DNA of 64,000 bases from Moniliella sp. 'wahieum' (GCA_003971905.1 RSEE01000048.1:62001-126000); one strand, 5' to 3'; shown: positions 34,303 through 47,716, counted from the first letter of the stretch. A program made the numbers and translations. Notes: generated from the letters alone by a model not told the origin.

Positions 34303-35267
34303 TTATTGCGATTTTGCTTCGGCCGCCACCTTGGCCTCATACCGTGCCACCAGATCAGCCTGGGCTAAAGCCGAGGCAGCCTGTTGATTTGGATCACGTT
34401 GATCACCTGCTTGAGGGCACACACAGGGAACGTGATGGCGCCCAGGAGTTGAGGCCAGGTAAGTTGAGCGGTGACGCGGAGGAGAGTTTGGATGCATGGC
34501 CCTTGAGAGCCCTTGAGAGCCGCGGCAACCCACAAGAAGAGCGCGCCCGATCAAACCCAAACAGGGGCGCGAGCAGACACGCGGGCTGGATTCCCAATGG
34601 TGTGGTGTAAGACTTCATGAGGTAGAGCGCGACAAAGAATAGCTCGTTGGCAGCACAGACGCTGAAAAGCACATTTGTGTTGTGGTAGTAATACCACAGC
34701 CACTTGCTTGTCTCCTTGGATACCTTCTTGTGTGACGCGGAGCCTGCCGAGACAGCCGCGTACATGTGGATGTAGTGGCTACTGAAGTCGAGCGCAATGA
34801 GCAACTGGAACAAGATCTTGTAGTTGGGCCATGCCGCGGTGAGGAAGCACAGCAAACACGATGTGGTACACCTGTGATAGGTCTCATGGTCAATCACTGC
34901 CGATATCTGCAGCAGACGTAGGAAAAGAAAGGTGAAGGAGAGATACGCACCGGTCGGTGATCATGTCGAGTACAGCGCCAAACTTGGTCGATTGGTTGAG
35001 GGCGCGGGCAGCCATGCCGTCGAAGGCATCGAGCAGGCACGAGACACAGTATAGTACAGTGCAGTACTTGGGGTGCGTGTCCATGAAGAAAAGACTTCCG
35101 AGGGCAAGGAAAACGCGAGAGTAGCCAATGAGGTTGGGTACAAAGAGAAATATATTCTCCTGCGCCTCAGACGGTAGGGTGGGCGAAGAGTCAATCGAAG
35201 CGACGTCGGCATTGGTGGTAGAGGGGGCGCTCTGCTTTGAGGCCGTGCGTGCCACAGCGTTGGACAT
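34303..35267 (-). CDS. PIS1: CDP-diacylglycerol--inositol 3-phosphatidyltransferase (PI synthase)
   Basis: Makes phosphatidylinositol from CDP-diacylglycerol and inositol in the ER membrane. Exon 1 starts at 35267 (MSNAVARTASKQS, disordered) and carries FLFVPNLIGYSRVFLALGSL, then the CDP-alcohol phosphotransferase motif DGMAAR-x8-G-x3-D-x3-D with all catalytic residues present (about 34955-35025). A 79 bp intron (34872-34950) splits the Cys codon of TDRC. Exon 2 has SCLLCFLTAAWPNYKILFQL, LIALDFSSHYIHMYAAVS and YYYHNTNVLFSVCAANELFF. The frame breaks near 34520 and near 34385, where AACCAG reads AACAG; beyond it the family-like end ALAQADLVARYEAKVAAEAK runs to a stop at 34303. Length is close to the usual 220-320 residues. 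Confidence 0.93.
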
Positions 35268-35944
35268 GGCGGAATGAGAGAGACGCAAGAGGAAGAAGAG
35301 GAGGAGAGAGGGGGGAGGGGGAGGAAGCAGACTAGGAGGTGGTGGTGGCAGCGGAGAAGGAGGCGCGTTCTGTCTGGGTTCCTGCGCTCTTGGCCTGCCT
35401 GCGCCCACCGGTGGTCCCATGGAGTTGAAAGCAGCGCAATGCCAGGCCAGAACATGCCAGCCATACGCGTTTGAAACGTTCATCTCCGATGTCTGCAGAT
35501 CGCATCCCTGCCGGCGCCACTTTTGGCGACTGCGCACCAGTCGGGCCGTCACGCGTCACGAGTCACGTCCCTAGCTCAGCTATGGGGTTGGTCCGGTGGA
35601 ACGCATCGCCATTCATCCTTGCACTTATGTGGGGGAAAAAGATGGTGGGAAAACACAAGTATATGGTATCCTGGGATAAGAGAAAGATGGAGCCAAAGCG
35701 ATCCGGGGAACTGGGGGCAAGAAGATTCTGGGCCGCAAAAACAGATGAGATGGTTGGTCCGGTAAGACAGAGATATTATGCGGTTTATCCCTCTCCATTA
35801 TTCGCGTGCACCACAAATACACACGAGGGACAGCGCATAGTGAGGACCACACAAGATGGTCCAAAGGAGTGGTAAGGACAGAGAGAGAATGGCATGGACA
35901 AGCCAAACGGAAGTGAGGGTGGGAGGATGGGTTCGCCATCAGTG
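35268..35944. other. PIS1 upstream region
   Basis: 677 bp between PIS1 and the next minus-strand gene end. It starts with a long pyrimidine-rich tract on the minus strand (35270-35345), probably the PIS1 leader or promoter. It also has GTCACGCGTCACGAGTCACG (35546-35565). No gene seen. Confidence 0.4.
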
Positions 35945-38900
35945 GTATGAATTCACAAGGGCCCCGTCGTCGGGCCCGGGGGCGATTGAGGAGGTACAGA
36001 CGGCGGGGCCATGCATAGCCAAGAGGTTGTAGATCTCCTCCTCAACACGGAGACGGCGCGCATGCTCCTCTTCCCAATGAGCCCCGGACCGGTGCTTGGC
36101 CCAGCAATCGAGGAAGAGGCTGCCGGATCATTTCCATCCAGCTTGATCTGGAACTTGGCCGAGTCGATGCCACGAGACAACGAGTCCAGCATGGCCGAAA
36201 TGTCGTCGTCCGTAGTCCAGAGACATGTGTCGCTGCTTGGTCCCCGCTTTCTTCAGGGGCGTGCGCCAAAGCCTCGCCCGCAGGTAAATCCGGCAGTGGC
36301 AAATTGTACGAATCGTCCGTATCCGGTGCCGCCTGAACGGCCATGCGATGGGAGGTCAAGAAATTCCTCAAATCGTCTGGAGTGGTAACCGAGGTCCCAG
36401 ATATGGGTCGAGGGAACGCGCCCGAATGTCGAGGAGATGACTCGGAGAGGCGTGTAAACTCAAACACAGAGTCTGTGTCCCCTGAATAGGTCGAGTCGCG
36501 GAAGCGGGGCGAGCGCAACCCCCTTGGGAAGTAACTCATCCGGTCACCCCCATAAATCGTACTGTCCCTCCCTGTCGACGACACCATCGAATGACGCTTG
36601 GCCAGATCGCGGATCACTTGCCAGACCACGCTTCCATCGGCATGTTCCGTAATCTCGATCCCATCCGCCCCATTGCCAAGGCGGGGTGAAAAGGCGGCAG
36701 CACCGTTGACTGAGGGGACAGAGCCGCACCGTTGGGAGGGGGACGAGCACGGACCATATCCCGGTACTCGGCAGGAATTGGAGGCATCTCATGCTCTCGT
36801 GCTTCGAACTGCACATGGTCATCCACTTAGATGTAACAAAAGAGAAAGGAGAGTTAGTCGTTGGATCACTTGGGACGGAACGATAGATAAAGAGGACAAG
36901 TAACATACTGGAGTACAAGCTTCCCGTGACCCGACTGGCACTTGAGCCCCTCCTGGAACGGCTCGAGACGCGGGAATGGTGGTCCGGCAAGGAAGACCGG
37001 GTGGAGGGGGAGAGAGAAAGCGAGGTGCTCGACCGATTGGCTGTCCTCCGAATGACGGGATTCCGTAGAGGCCTTTCTTCCTTCAAGACTAGCCATGGCA
37101 GCAGCTTGAGATGAAGAATGGTGGGACTGGCGTTTGAGCAGATCCATTAGTTCCGCCTCGGCCGTATCATCAGGCTTTCGGAGTGATTTGTGCTTGGCCG
37201 CGAGGGACAAGAGCGACTTGCGTTTCTCATCCCCATCGTCAATGAAGATCAGCGTGCGACGGACCACTTCCCGACCCGTTTTGCGCGACTCCTGCTTGTG
37301 TTGTGACTCGGTTGGAGATGTGGGGGGTGGCAGTTCGGGCTCTTGGGGGAGAGAGGTAGAAGGTTGTTGCAATGGGGCAGAATCTTGAGGGAGGGTCGCG
37401 TTTCGGTCCCATGGGGCTGCTGGGTATAGTCCCGATCAGTCCTTGCATTGAAATTGCGGCCAGAAGATGTAATAGAAGGCGTCTTGTGAGTAGTCGGATC
37501 GTTCGCTCGATCCGCGCGCTTGGGTCATATTTCTCGGCACCCAACGGGGAGGATTCAGACAAGGTTGTACGAGGGAACGTGTCGGTACCGGGAGGAGATG
37601 AAGCGAATGCTTCGCTCAAGTCGGCAATTTGGCGGTACTGGCTGGGGTTCAGGCCGACCTCGGGGAGGATGGATGGATGAGAGTGAGGCCCGGTGTACTA
37701 GGGGATGCGGGAGCCGTCTCTTCCTTCCCGTCGACCAATGCTTCCGAATCGGGAGAGAAGTTTCCCAATTCCTTTTCCTGATGGCGAGCGACGCGGCCCC
37801 GAAGAAGACGGCGCAGTCAGCCCTGATGAGCCCGAGCTCATTCGGGACGTATCGTGCTCGCTTTTTCGTCGTGTCAGCGATGCTGGCCGGCGGAACGATG
37901 AAGGTGGGAGCAGCTCAGGTTGGCTTGGCGAAGATCCCAAGCCTAAAATCTTAGGTAGCGCCATGACGGGCGGAGACTCAAGAGGAGGATGGGGGGACTT
38001 CCGCAGACTCGCCATACTCAGCCGAGGAGAGTTGAGTAAAGAGCGAGAGGAATGTGATGACTTCATATCTTCCTCCACCGCACGAGGGGCAGGAACCAAA
38101 GTGCCCGGCACCTCAGGGGCTGGGACCAGAGTCCCGGGAATCTCGGGCGCGGGAACCAATGTACCAGAAATTTCAGGCGAAGACGCCCCAACAATATACT
38201 CGGTGTCGAAGACGCTTTTGCCGTGGGAGGAGAAAGCAGAGGGCTGCTCTTGTTGCTGCTGCTTGGAACATGCGACGGAGGTAGCCGATCATCGTGGTTC
38301 GCCGGGGGTAGGGAATTGAGTCGAATAGGATGATCCGATGTTGTATTGGGGCTAGGTGGGATGAATGGGATGTGGATGTCGCATACGGCGAACGCGAGGG
38401 AGACGCTGCCTCCGGAGGGCCCCAAGAAGCAGTAGGGAGCGGTGTGTGAGGCGATTCTACTGCAACAGCCGGCACCTCACTGGGCTTTTCCGATGTATCA
38501 AGGCCCGAAGAAGAGGGAGGGCGATCCAAATCCGAAGGCCTACCATGGGATCGTCTGATTGGATCATGGCGGTCAACAACTCTAGTCCGCGCAATGTTGG
38601 AGGAACCTCCGATCGCCGCGAGGCCGAGGAAGTGCTCGATAGCCTGCGGTCAAAACAGCAGGGGCCAGTCCCAAAGACTCGGGTTGTGACTGGCGACGGT
38701 TCGGTGGCCATCACTGTTGATGGGTGGTCAAGGGGAGATAGGGGCGCTGTTGCAGACGAGGCGGGCGGTGTAGTGATCTGGACAGATTGAGGCAGCGCAT
38801 GGGCATCGGGCATGTCCTTTACCTCTTCTGTCCCGATGGCGAATGATCCTGCAGAGGGAGAGCAAAAATGTCTTCCGGCAAACGTTGCGTGGAAACGCCC

Positions 38901-41900
38901 GAGGAACCAAATTCGAAGGGTGACATGCTATCCTCTGACGGACGAGCTGCAGGCACAGCAGGTGAGGCCAAATCCAAATTGGGCACCAAATCCTCCGAGG
39001 AGCGGAGAGCATGCTCGTATTCGAATGATTGTTTCACCGAAGAGGCCGGCCTGAGGTCGAATGCAGGGGCTGGCGGCGCGACTGGGAGGGGGCTTGCAGG
39101 TGAAACAGAATGGTCTTGCTCTAGCACGACAGCAGGAGCCGGTGGCTGAACTGCTGCGGACAACTGGGCGGGAGGACTTTGGTGCGGCAAGAATAGATCT
39201 CCTGGCTCGTTCGGATGGTCAGACGGGGATCCTGCGCTCCCCCGAGACAGCGCCGCCAAACGGCGTGCACGTTCTCGCGCTCGCTGAACTGGATCACCCG
39301 TGGGCGGAGATAAAGGTGCCTGACCAACATCAGGGTTGGAGTTGGCACAGTGGGCGGCTCGGATGACCAGCTGAAAGGTTCCCCCAATACCGGCGATTGA
39401 GATTTCTCCTTGTCAAGCACCGCATTATGAGCCTTTGGCGAAAGGGAGGTAGCCGGCGTTTGCGACAGAGCCTGTAGCTGCTGGCCGCATCGGGCAAGCT
39501 CGATGGAGATACAGGAGGAGATGTAGGTAACGGGGGAAAGGTTCGTGCGCACGCTTGGATGGAAGTGGAGAATGCGGCCGACCACGAGGCGGGGGCGAAC
39601 GCCGTCGGGGAGGGACTTGGATCCTTTTTTCCCGCGTGGAGTTGAGGGACTAGGCAAACTTGGTGCGGAAGCATTCGCGGGAGTCTGGCTCTGGAGCGCG
39701 GTTGCTATCGGAGGGGGAGCATCAGCACGGCTCCAGAGCGGAGCTGGTGCGGGAGGGGGGGCATCAGTGCTGCGTTGCTCCAATTGAGCTGCCATCCGCT
39801 GTACTTTGGACTGCTTTCGTGGGCGTGGCGCCGGTGCCAAACCCCTCGTCCAGACGGGAGGGATGGAAATGGGGATCGTGCGCTCCCAGCGAAAGAGGAA
39901 CGTCCAGTAGTGGGGAAGCCACTGGTATTTGTTGCCGATGATGATGCAGGAGGGGACACCGGCGCTATGCCTATCGTCGGGAACGATGATGATGACGGCA
40001 GTGTCGCATGTGAATCCGACGAACTCGTCCGCGTCGGTAGCCCAGGTTCAACTGGTCGCGACAGAACATGGATCCCAGAGGGCGAGGATGGAGATTTGCG
40101 CGAGGGAGAGGCGTCCAGTTGCTGGGGAAATGATAGGTCGGCAGACTGAGACGAAGGAGACATTATGGCAGCCAATGACAGCGATCCGCGCGAGCTTGAA
40201 GGCGAATCATTTCCATCTACTGGAAGGGGATGCCCTTGCCCTGTGCTGTCTTGAAACCGGAAGAAGTTGGCCGAGGTGGGGTTTTCACTGGAGGTGACTG
40301 AATCTCCCGGGGTGGAGTGGTCACAGGAGGGGAAGTCAACTGAATCTTCTGGGGGGAGATACAGCAGGTGGAGCCGCTGATTCAGGCGGGGTGGATGAAA
40401 AATGGAGACCATTATCCAGAGGTTTTCAGCAGAGATTGCCTCCGGTGTCGGCTCTTGGAAGCAGCACGTTCTTCCAGACGATCAAGGGAATGCAAGTCGA
40501 GTTCGACACCAGGAGAGATGAGACTCCCTCCCGTAGATGGGGACAGTGGACGGGGAGGGGAATGGATCGAGGCTTTGCGGTGGGATGATCCCTGGTCGAC
40601 CGCCGACGGAGGGGTGTGACTGGATTCATCGGGATGGGAGGGCTAATGGCGCGGGTGGGAGGGGATCTGGCTCCCACAACGGTATGCCATACTTGAGGGG
40701 CACAGGTTGTCCCTCAAGTTTGTCCTCGGCGCGCTGCCGCCCGAGCTCTTCAGACTCCGGCTCCTCTTCGGCGATGGAGGCGATGGAGTTGGACTGAGAG
40801 TGGCTCGGAGTCGCTCCTTCCGCCGGCTCGCTCGCCAAGATACCGAATACCTCCTCAAGCGCTTGAGACACCCGCTTGTAAGCCTCTGGTGACATATTGT
40901 CTAGCACTGACTGGCGCCGTTGAGCCTTGCGCGCACTCGTGGTCCGACGCATAGGCGGGCTGGCGTCAGATTCTGGATCCACCATCACTTCTTCATTCTC
41001 CAGGTCATGGCCCAGGTCAACAGATGCCATCTGCGGAGGCAGTGGCAAGGCAGGAGGCGGTGGTAACGTCTTCCCCGTTTCGCCAAGTCGTGTCGATCGG
41101 TACGAGGGGTGGTCGGGGTAGAGGAACCAGTCTCACTACGAGCTTGACGATCGCGGTGCACTTCGCGCATGTACTGGAAATCCCTCCCCGTCACGGGAGG
41201 ACCACAATTGACCTTTGGGAACGGGTCGGCCAGCATGGAGTGGGGATAAGGGCGAGATGCCTGGGGTAGCAGGTGACTGGGGCAAGTCGGGGGCCTCCTC
41301 TTCCACAGCACGAGAAGCGATAGTCATCGTGCTACGCAGTTGGTCCGCCAGCCGATCCAGGCCTATCGTGGCCGAGGAGGAGGACGATGGGATGGGGTCC
41401 TGGATGAACAAGCTCCCGACTCCACCAATGGAACTGGGCGGGAAACGACCGCCGGCGGGGGAAGTGATGGGAGAGCCCAACGTCGTGGAGGAGCTGGAGG
41501 AAGTGGTTGACAGTCGAGGGACCGACGGGGTCGTCGGTGAGGAGGTGTCGGTCAGGTTGTGTCGCATCTGGTCAATCAAGTCGTTTTCCTCCTCCTCTGT
41601 AAGAAAGACGGCGTCGTTGCGCTGGCGCTGGGCACGCAGCTGTTCGCGCATTGCCTCGATCTGCTGCAGCTGGGCTTGCTCGGCCGCTTCAGGATCATCG
41701 TGGCGAAGCAGGGTAAAGCGGCGGGTGAGGTGGGGCATGATGAGCGATGTGCCTGCAAGTACACGAGCCCGGACGCGTCAGCACGCACTCCAAGACAGCA
41801 AGAGCAGAGAAGGGAAGAGAGAACGTACGAGACGCAGCAGGCAGTTCGGGCAGAAGCGGTACAGGAGCAAGAGGCGCACGGGCGCGCGGGTTGCTGCGGG

Positions 41901-42262
41901 CGGGGGGTGGGTGTGCGCCCGGCTTGTCGCGGCTGCGTCCAGCAAGGCGGCTGCGGAGGGGCGAAGCGACTGGGCCAGCCAGTTTGGGTTTGGGCTTTGG
42001 CGGGGCCTTGGGCACGCTGGTCTGCGGCGGCGGGGCATAAAGGGGTGGAAGAGGCGGGACGGTTTGGGGGGTAGACGGTGCGGAAGGGGTGGAGCGTTCG
42101 GGTGCGGAGCGCGCGGAGCGGAAAGAGTGGTGCGTGTCTTGGGAAAGGCGGCGAGGAGGGAAGGCGGCGGCAGCAGCGGCAGTCTCCGCGCCGGCGCTGG
42201 CGCTTCCACCCAGTGTCGGCGCGCTCGCGGCGCTTCCAGCGGCTGAAGGGGTTGGGCGCCAT
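35945..42262 (-). CDS. Very large Ser/Pro-rich protein, function unknown
   Basis: A chain of long minus-strand frames suggests one protein of nearly 2000 residues. It starts MAPNPFSRWKRRERADTG (42262). An intron (donor GTACGT near 41830, acceptor CTTGCAG near 41750) leads to MPHLTRRFTLLRHDDPEAAE and a predicted coiled coil (EAMREQLRAQRQRNDAVFLT, then acidic EEEEN). Long disordered Ser/Thr/Pro stretches follow, interrupted by short conserved-looking islands: MSPEAYKRVSQALEEVFGIL (40890), ARPRLVVGRILHFHPSVRT-type sequence (39560), FEAREHEMPPIPAEYRDMVR (36790), GSVVWQVIRDLAKRHSM (36620) and FQIKLDGNDP with EEEIYNLLAMHGPAV near the C-terminus. I cannot name a family. It might be two genes split near 38.8 kb. 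Frame changes occur between islands. Confidence 0.55.
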
Positions 42263-44547
42263 GGCTAGGTGGCGGAGGCGGGGCTGGAGGGGGGGCTGAG
42301 CGTGGGGGGATGATGGGGATGGAGATGGGGATGGGGATGGTGGTGGCCACGCAGCCGTAGCCAGGCGAGGCTGGGCAGGTGCGCTGTCCGCCTTCAAGCT
42401 TCGAGCTTCAAGCGGCAGCGCCCACGAAGGCAGCGCGCCACGCCGCGGCAGCACGCAATGACTGCCCCCGTGCTGGCCCCGCCACCGCCCCCGGGTGTCT
42501 GCGCGTGCCGCACAGCGCCAGTCTCCGTCCGATATAGCATCGCATATCACCGTCTATCACGCCCCATCACTCGGTCACTGGGTCACATGTCAGATGTCAC
42601 GCGTCACGCGTCACGAGGCACGAATCACTCACTAGCCACTAGTTTCGCTCACTAACACTAGCCACGAGTCACTGTCACATGTCACAGTCCAAGTTAATAC
42701 TCGTTACCTCGAGTGAGGCTCTCCCAGTGTCAGACGCATCAGATTTTCAGGTGTTAGCGCACTTGGGCTTACTAGCAGGCCGTGGGCCTTGAGTCAAAAC
42801 AAAGATCCCATACCATGCTGCCGCGACGCTGCCTTGGCACATCTATGTCCAAAGGATGTACCCCCCCCCCTTCTCCACCGTCACTAGTCACTGGCCACAC
42901 GGCTGTGCTCTACCTATACTGGACCGACTCGTGTGGGGGGGGGGTGAAAACATTTCCCCTATTCCAAGACTTCCGAGAATATAAGAGCCTCTATCATAGG
43001 CCTTTGCATGGTATCTGTGGGTTCGCTGACGGAACACAGAGGTGAGGGCGAAGAACAGGCATCGGCAACGGACATATTTCCACATCATCTATAGTCTGTA
43101 TACACCGTAGATAGATCGGGAAAGTGCGGGTGTTTATTGTCTCGTCTCTATCTCCTCGAGTGTGTGCACATCTACATGTCATCGTTCCAAACCATTTAGG
43201 AAGAGAGAAGCTCTTCACCTAGGGCAGCAAGCTGCTCAGCCTCGGCCGCGTCATTTCGCCCTGCAGAGCTTCTCTTCTTTCCCCCCCCCGCTCCTATGCA
43301 TTTCCACCGCTATACAGGCCTCAATATAGTCACTCTACGGCCGTCAGTGGACCATATCGTTCTCGACGCCCCCTCGTCCTCCGTATAGCACATTGTATAC
43401 TGGCCCATGTCACTACTGATTGCAGCACCTCCATGCCCCAGTGACGCACCGTTGTGTGCTTAATTCCTCACTTTCGTCCATGACTCTGAAGGAACTTATC
43501 TTGACTCTTTTCTCAGACTTTGATCCGTGGAAGTAGTCTGGTTACTATCGCACAGTATATATCACCTTCTCTCCATCTTGGCCACAGTTCATTGGCTTCT
43601 TCACTCCTTCGTGAATCCGCACCACTATATACAGGCAAAACATTATAATAGTTGCTACATCTGCTCTGCGCCTTCTCGCCTCTCATTCTTCCACCTCTCT
43701 TCCTCAGATTCAGATTGCAGGCCCTCTTCAGTGTTTCGGCTGTCTGGAATCCTCGATGTGTGGAGCTTTCAATTGAAGTCTTCACGCGTCTCACAGCTTC
43801 AATCCGTAGTACAGTTTCCGCTTATTCTCTCTGGCAGTCTAATAAAGTTCGGTCTCCAGTTTGTCCCCCCCGTTTTGATTTGCCTTTTGTCCGTCCTCGA
43901 GCTCCTTCCGACCCGTTGCTACTACCCATGCCGGTATCTACGCAGCCTATAATATCCAGGCTTAGTTGGGAGACTGAATCAAGTAGGGAAAAAGAAAGGT
44001 TTGCGGCTTCGCAAGACTGTTGCGCGCTTTCAGGCAATTTGCCCCCAAGCATGGCACTGGAACCCACTGAAGACGTGCGATTGAGGCCGGCCTGGCGGAG
44101 TGCGCAGCAGGACTGCCTCCTCCATCTGTTTCCGCCCTCACAGGCGGAACCACATTACCAAACCGCTTACGTGGATAAGTTTAGCACGCTTTGCAGACGC
44201 GCCACTCACCACAACCTCAGTCCTTCAGTGGCAGCCCAACTAAGACGGGGCGCACAACAGAAAACCACATTCCCAAAGTACAGCCATTACAGCTGTCTCC
44301 GCGTAGCTGCTGCTAGCGCCGTAGCCACCGGATTTGTACCGCCGTCGTCATGTGAACACAGTTAATTTATTTATCCCATTATTAACCTACCCTCTCTCAT
44401 CCTTGCCTGTCCGACCTTCTCAATTCTCCTTCACTACAAAGCATGCTGTACCAATAGAAGTGCAATTCCTGAACAACATATGCTGCGCTACAATTCCATG
44501 CAATCTACATGCTTTGCTTCCAACTGCTCTTATACAGTGCAGATACC
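42263..44547. other. Intergenic stretch with one doubtful open frame
   Basis: 2.3 kb with no convincing gene. It has GTCACGCGTCACGCGTCACG at 42596-42615 and poly-C/poly-G runs near 42860 and 42938. A 237-codon plus frame at 43652-44365 is Ser/Pro/Leu-rich with no domain I can identify; the half from 43929 could be coding but has no support beyond length. Confidence 0.35.
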
Positions 44548-47500
44548 CTAGGCCAGGCCCAGCGACGCGAACGAGTTGCCCCCGGCCTGCCCCGCGCGGC
44601 CATTGCTTGGAGAGGGGCGAGGGCGGTTAGAACGACGAGGTTGCGTTTCGGGGGCGAGGAAGGCGTCCAACCCATCCAGCACACTCATGCTCAGACGCTT
44701 CTCGACCGCATGGGATGCTGCGATCGGGTCAGTGAGCACGTCCATCTGGAACAGGGCCGGGTCGTACCCGCCCTGGGCACGGGCCAGTGCTTCCGCCACA
44801 TCCTCCAGCGCCAGGGCGGCGGTGAGCCAGTTGAGGGAAGCCAGCACAGCCGAAAGAGCATGCGCCCGGTGCATCGTCGCTGGCACCGGTAGGGGACGAC
44901 CCTCCTCAATTTCCGTGTACGCGCGCGTCACCCGTTGTGCCCGCGCCCGCGCCGCCTCGGCCCCTCGGCATGGGGCTCAGCTACCGCAAACGCATATACC
45001 ACAGCGAAGACGGCAGCACGGACGTCCGCTTTGCTCCACCACGCTCGACGCGATAGCGCGGCTGTTGCTTCCATCCGCTCGGCGTCGCGCACCACTGTCA
45101 GGCGAACGGCAGCAGCGGCGAGAACCAAAGCCGTCGGTAGCGAATCCGACACTAAACACTCCCGCAGCGATGCCGGCATCTCAACCGCAGCCTGGGCCAC
45201 TGCCAGGCGAGTGGGTACGCTTTGGCGTGTAATGCTCAGTGGGGCAGAACGAGAAGTAAGAAGACTGGGAACCCAGTCGGGAGCATCCTGCCCCCACACT
45301 CCGTGAAGAAGAGATTCCAAAGATGTGATAGGCACCTGTTGGAGGGCGAGTCGATCGTCGTTCGCAACCCATTCAGATACAACCGGCTCCAACTTCGGGG
45401 CTGTCACCGTTTCCATGTCTTCCTCCCCTGGCAAGGCAGGAAGGGTAGCCAATGAGGCAGCCAGGTGGTCATCAGCCGCATCCAATCCCCGTCATCCGAA
45501 TCAGCGTCTGAGCCGGAGTCGAACCCAGAGGGAACCATACTGCCGCGGCGGGAGATCGAGTAGGACGAGGGCGTGCCAACGCTCACCAATTCATCCGGGT
45601 CCTCGTCAGGACGGTATCGAACGCCTTGGATCCAACGGAACTGCTCCGTTCCTTCGCCCTCCTCTTCTTTCTCCGCTGCTGACGCAGCATCCATAGCTTG
45701 GGCTAGGTCGAGTGCTTTGCGCTCCGCTTCCTGTGCTGCAACCTCGCTTTGAGACAAGGGCCGGCGAGCCCAAAGCATGCCGAATTCATCAAACAAGGCG
45801 GCGTACGCCCACCGGCGCAGCTGTGCCGGTGCCGAACCCGCAGCATCAATCGATGGCCAATCTGGGTTTTCAGGTGCAGGAGGGAGCACTACTGAGCGTC
45901 TCACAAGACTGGTTACCAATCCCTGTGGGAAAAGGCCAGACACAAACTCGCCACGCCACGTAAGAAGAGCAGTCGTATCGGGTACGGCAGTCCACCAAGT
46001 GGCCTGAGCCACAACAGGATCGTCGTCCAACGAACCCGACTCTTTCTGCGTTACCAAGGCGGCATCCTCAGTCGAGAGTTGTGCGACTTGGTCTTGGGGA
46101 TTAAACAAAACCGAGTCAGGTGCCGCCACCCCATGGCCCACCGCATAGCTCGAAGCTCGCTCATGAAGCATCGTCACCAACCGATCCCGCACATCCGCCA
46201 GGGCTGTTGACAATGTCCCGCGCATCACTGTCCCAGTCCGAATGCCCTCTCTCAGCAGCAAGAGGCGGCTTAGCACAGCTGCAATGGAACGCTGCACCGG
46301 GTCCAGGGCTGACGACGTGGCCTCTAGTATGGCGGACGCGCCTGATCCCACCGTCGACCCTGGAGCAGCCTGGGTGTGGCTGCACCCGACGAGGGGGCAG
46401 ATCCCGGAGGACAAGTCGGACGCGGTCCTCGCCCATAGGCCGAGGCGAGAGGGACCAGAACGAAGGGGCGAGGGGGTCGTCGTAGCAGGAGGGGGGGCTG
46501 GTGGTGCGGATCCATTCCTCTCGGACCAAAGTCGCTAGTGATTCTAGTCGGGTTGATGCAACAAAGCCTTCTCCAGTAGACGAGTATACTCAACTTCAGG
46601 TGGGGGTGGCTGGCCCGGCTTGCGTTGCGTCCCCGGGATTGGAGCAGAGATGGTGGAAAAGCAAACAAAGGCAATAAACGGCCAGGAGCGTAAACGAGTA
46701 GATAATGTCTCCCAAGTGTATACCGAGATGGACAGGAACGAAGCATAGGCGGATCACCGTCTGCCGGCGCCCATTCGGGTCGGTAAGAGCACCGAATCTT
46801 GGAAAAGGCCGAGGCGAGCGGGATCGAGGATTCCGAGTTCGCCGCGCTGGAGACCCTGGGGAAGCGGAACGGGGTTTTCGGCCGCCACGCTTTCGAGGAA
46901 CTGAGAGGAACCCATCTTCATTGACCAAGCCCGTTTGCTCCCTCCAGAAGGCGGAGGACACAGGCTGCACAGAAGGGACGCCAGAGGCGCATACGCTGCG
47001 CCTCCTTTGGGACCGCACGCACGAGAATAGTATCGTCATCTGCAAGCACAAACACTTTCCGAGTGCCGCCGTGGGACAAAGCCAGATCAACCAATCCCTC
47101 AGGGCCTGGTTCCTGCGCATACACCACCCGCACCTCGGGATCAAGGTCGCGGAGTGCAAGAGTAGCAGCCGCCACTGCATCTGGCACGACGCGAGGTGCA
47201 AACGGGGATGGTACTCTATTCTCGATTTGAAAAGACGGGTTGATACGAGTAGAAGGGGCAACGCGCATATACAGCTCATTGGCCTTGGCTTGAGCTGAAA
47301 AATGAGCAAAATCGTCGGCAGTCACCGGCGGGCTTGGAGCGGCAGCAGAGACGGAAGTAGGGGCTTTTATAGGAGGCAAAGGAGCAGCAGGCCCAGTAAG
47401 AACAAAAGTGGGGTCCAATCCACAGGCACGCAAGAGGCGGGCAAATCTTTGGACTCCGGCGCGCCACGCCTCACCTGGGGAGTGCTGCTTAGAGGAAGAG

Positions 47501-47644
47501 CGGAGAAAGGTGGTAAGAGGAAGTTGACCAGGCGTTCAAGTCGACGATGAGAACAGGTGCATCCGTCGTACCAGTGGGAACAACAGGGAATGCTCGCGGA
47601 GGCTGTTCCGCAATCGTCTGGGTTATTAGGGTGGGCGGGGGCAT
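44548..47644 (-). CDS. Large protein with possible PIN/XPG-like N-terminus
   Basis: Successive minus-strand frames form a protein of about 1000 residues. The N-terminus (start 47644, or 47716) has VLIVDLNAW, as in the first strand of PIN/XPG nucleases and Asteroid-like proteins, followed after a frame break by FARLLRACGLDPTFVLTGPA and RKVFVLADDDTILVR, where an acidic pair follows a hydrophobic strand, as in that fold. The helical middle (ILEATSSALDPVQRSIAAVL, WWTAVPDTTALLTWRGEFVS, RRWAYAALFDEFGMLWARRP) and C-terminal helices (SAVLASLNWLTAALALEDVA) end FASLGLA at 44548. The helical part is well formed over 800 codons, so this is a real gene. The nuclease-like assignment is weak and catalytic acids cannot be confirmed. 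Confidence 0.5.
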
Positions 47645-47716
47645 GGTTGGTGATGGTGGCGATGAAGCTAGTGAAGCTTGAAGGTGGTCTGAGGTACTAG
47701 TGAAATTTGCAAGCAC

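Noticed and set aside
37705-38319. Plus-strand frame of 204 codons with many Gly and Glu
   Set aside because: Antisense shadow of the disordered minus-strand gene.
41215-42246. Plus-strand frame of 343 codons rich in Arg, Gly and Ser
   Set aside because: It is antisense to the large minus-strand gene; its composition is what Ser/Pro codons give on the opposite strand.
43652-44365. Plus-strand frame of 237 codons
   Set aside because: No domain, biased composition, and no splice or neighbour support; kept only as a remark in the intergenic entry.
46705-47298. Plus-strand frame of 197 codons
   Set aside because: Lies antisense to the PIN-like gene, with no motif of its own.
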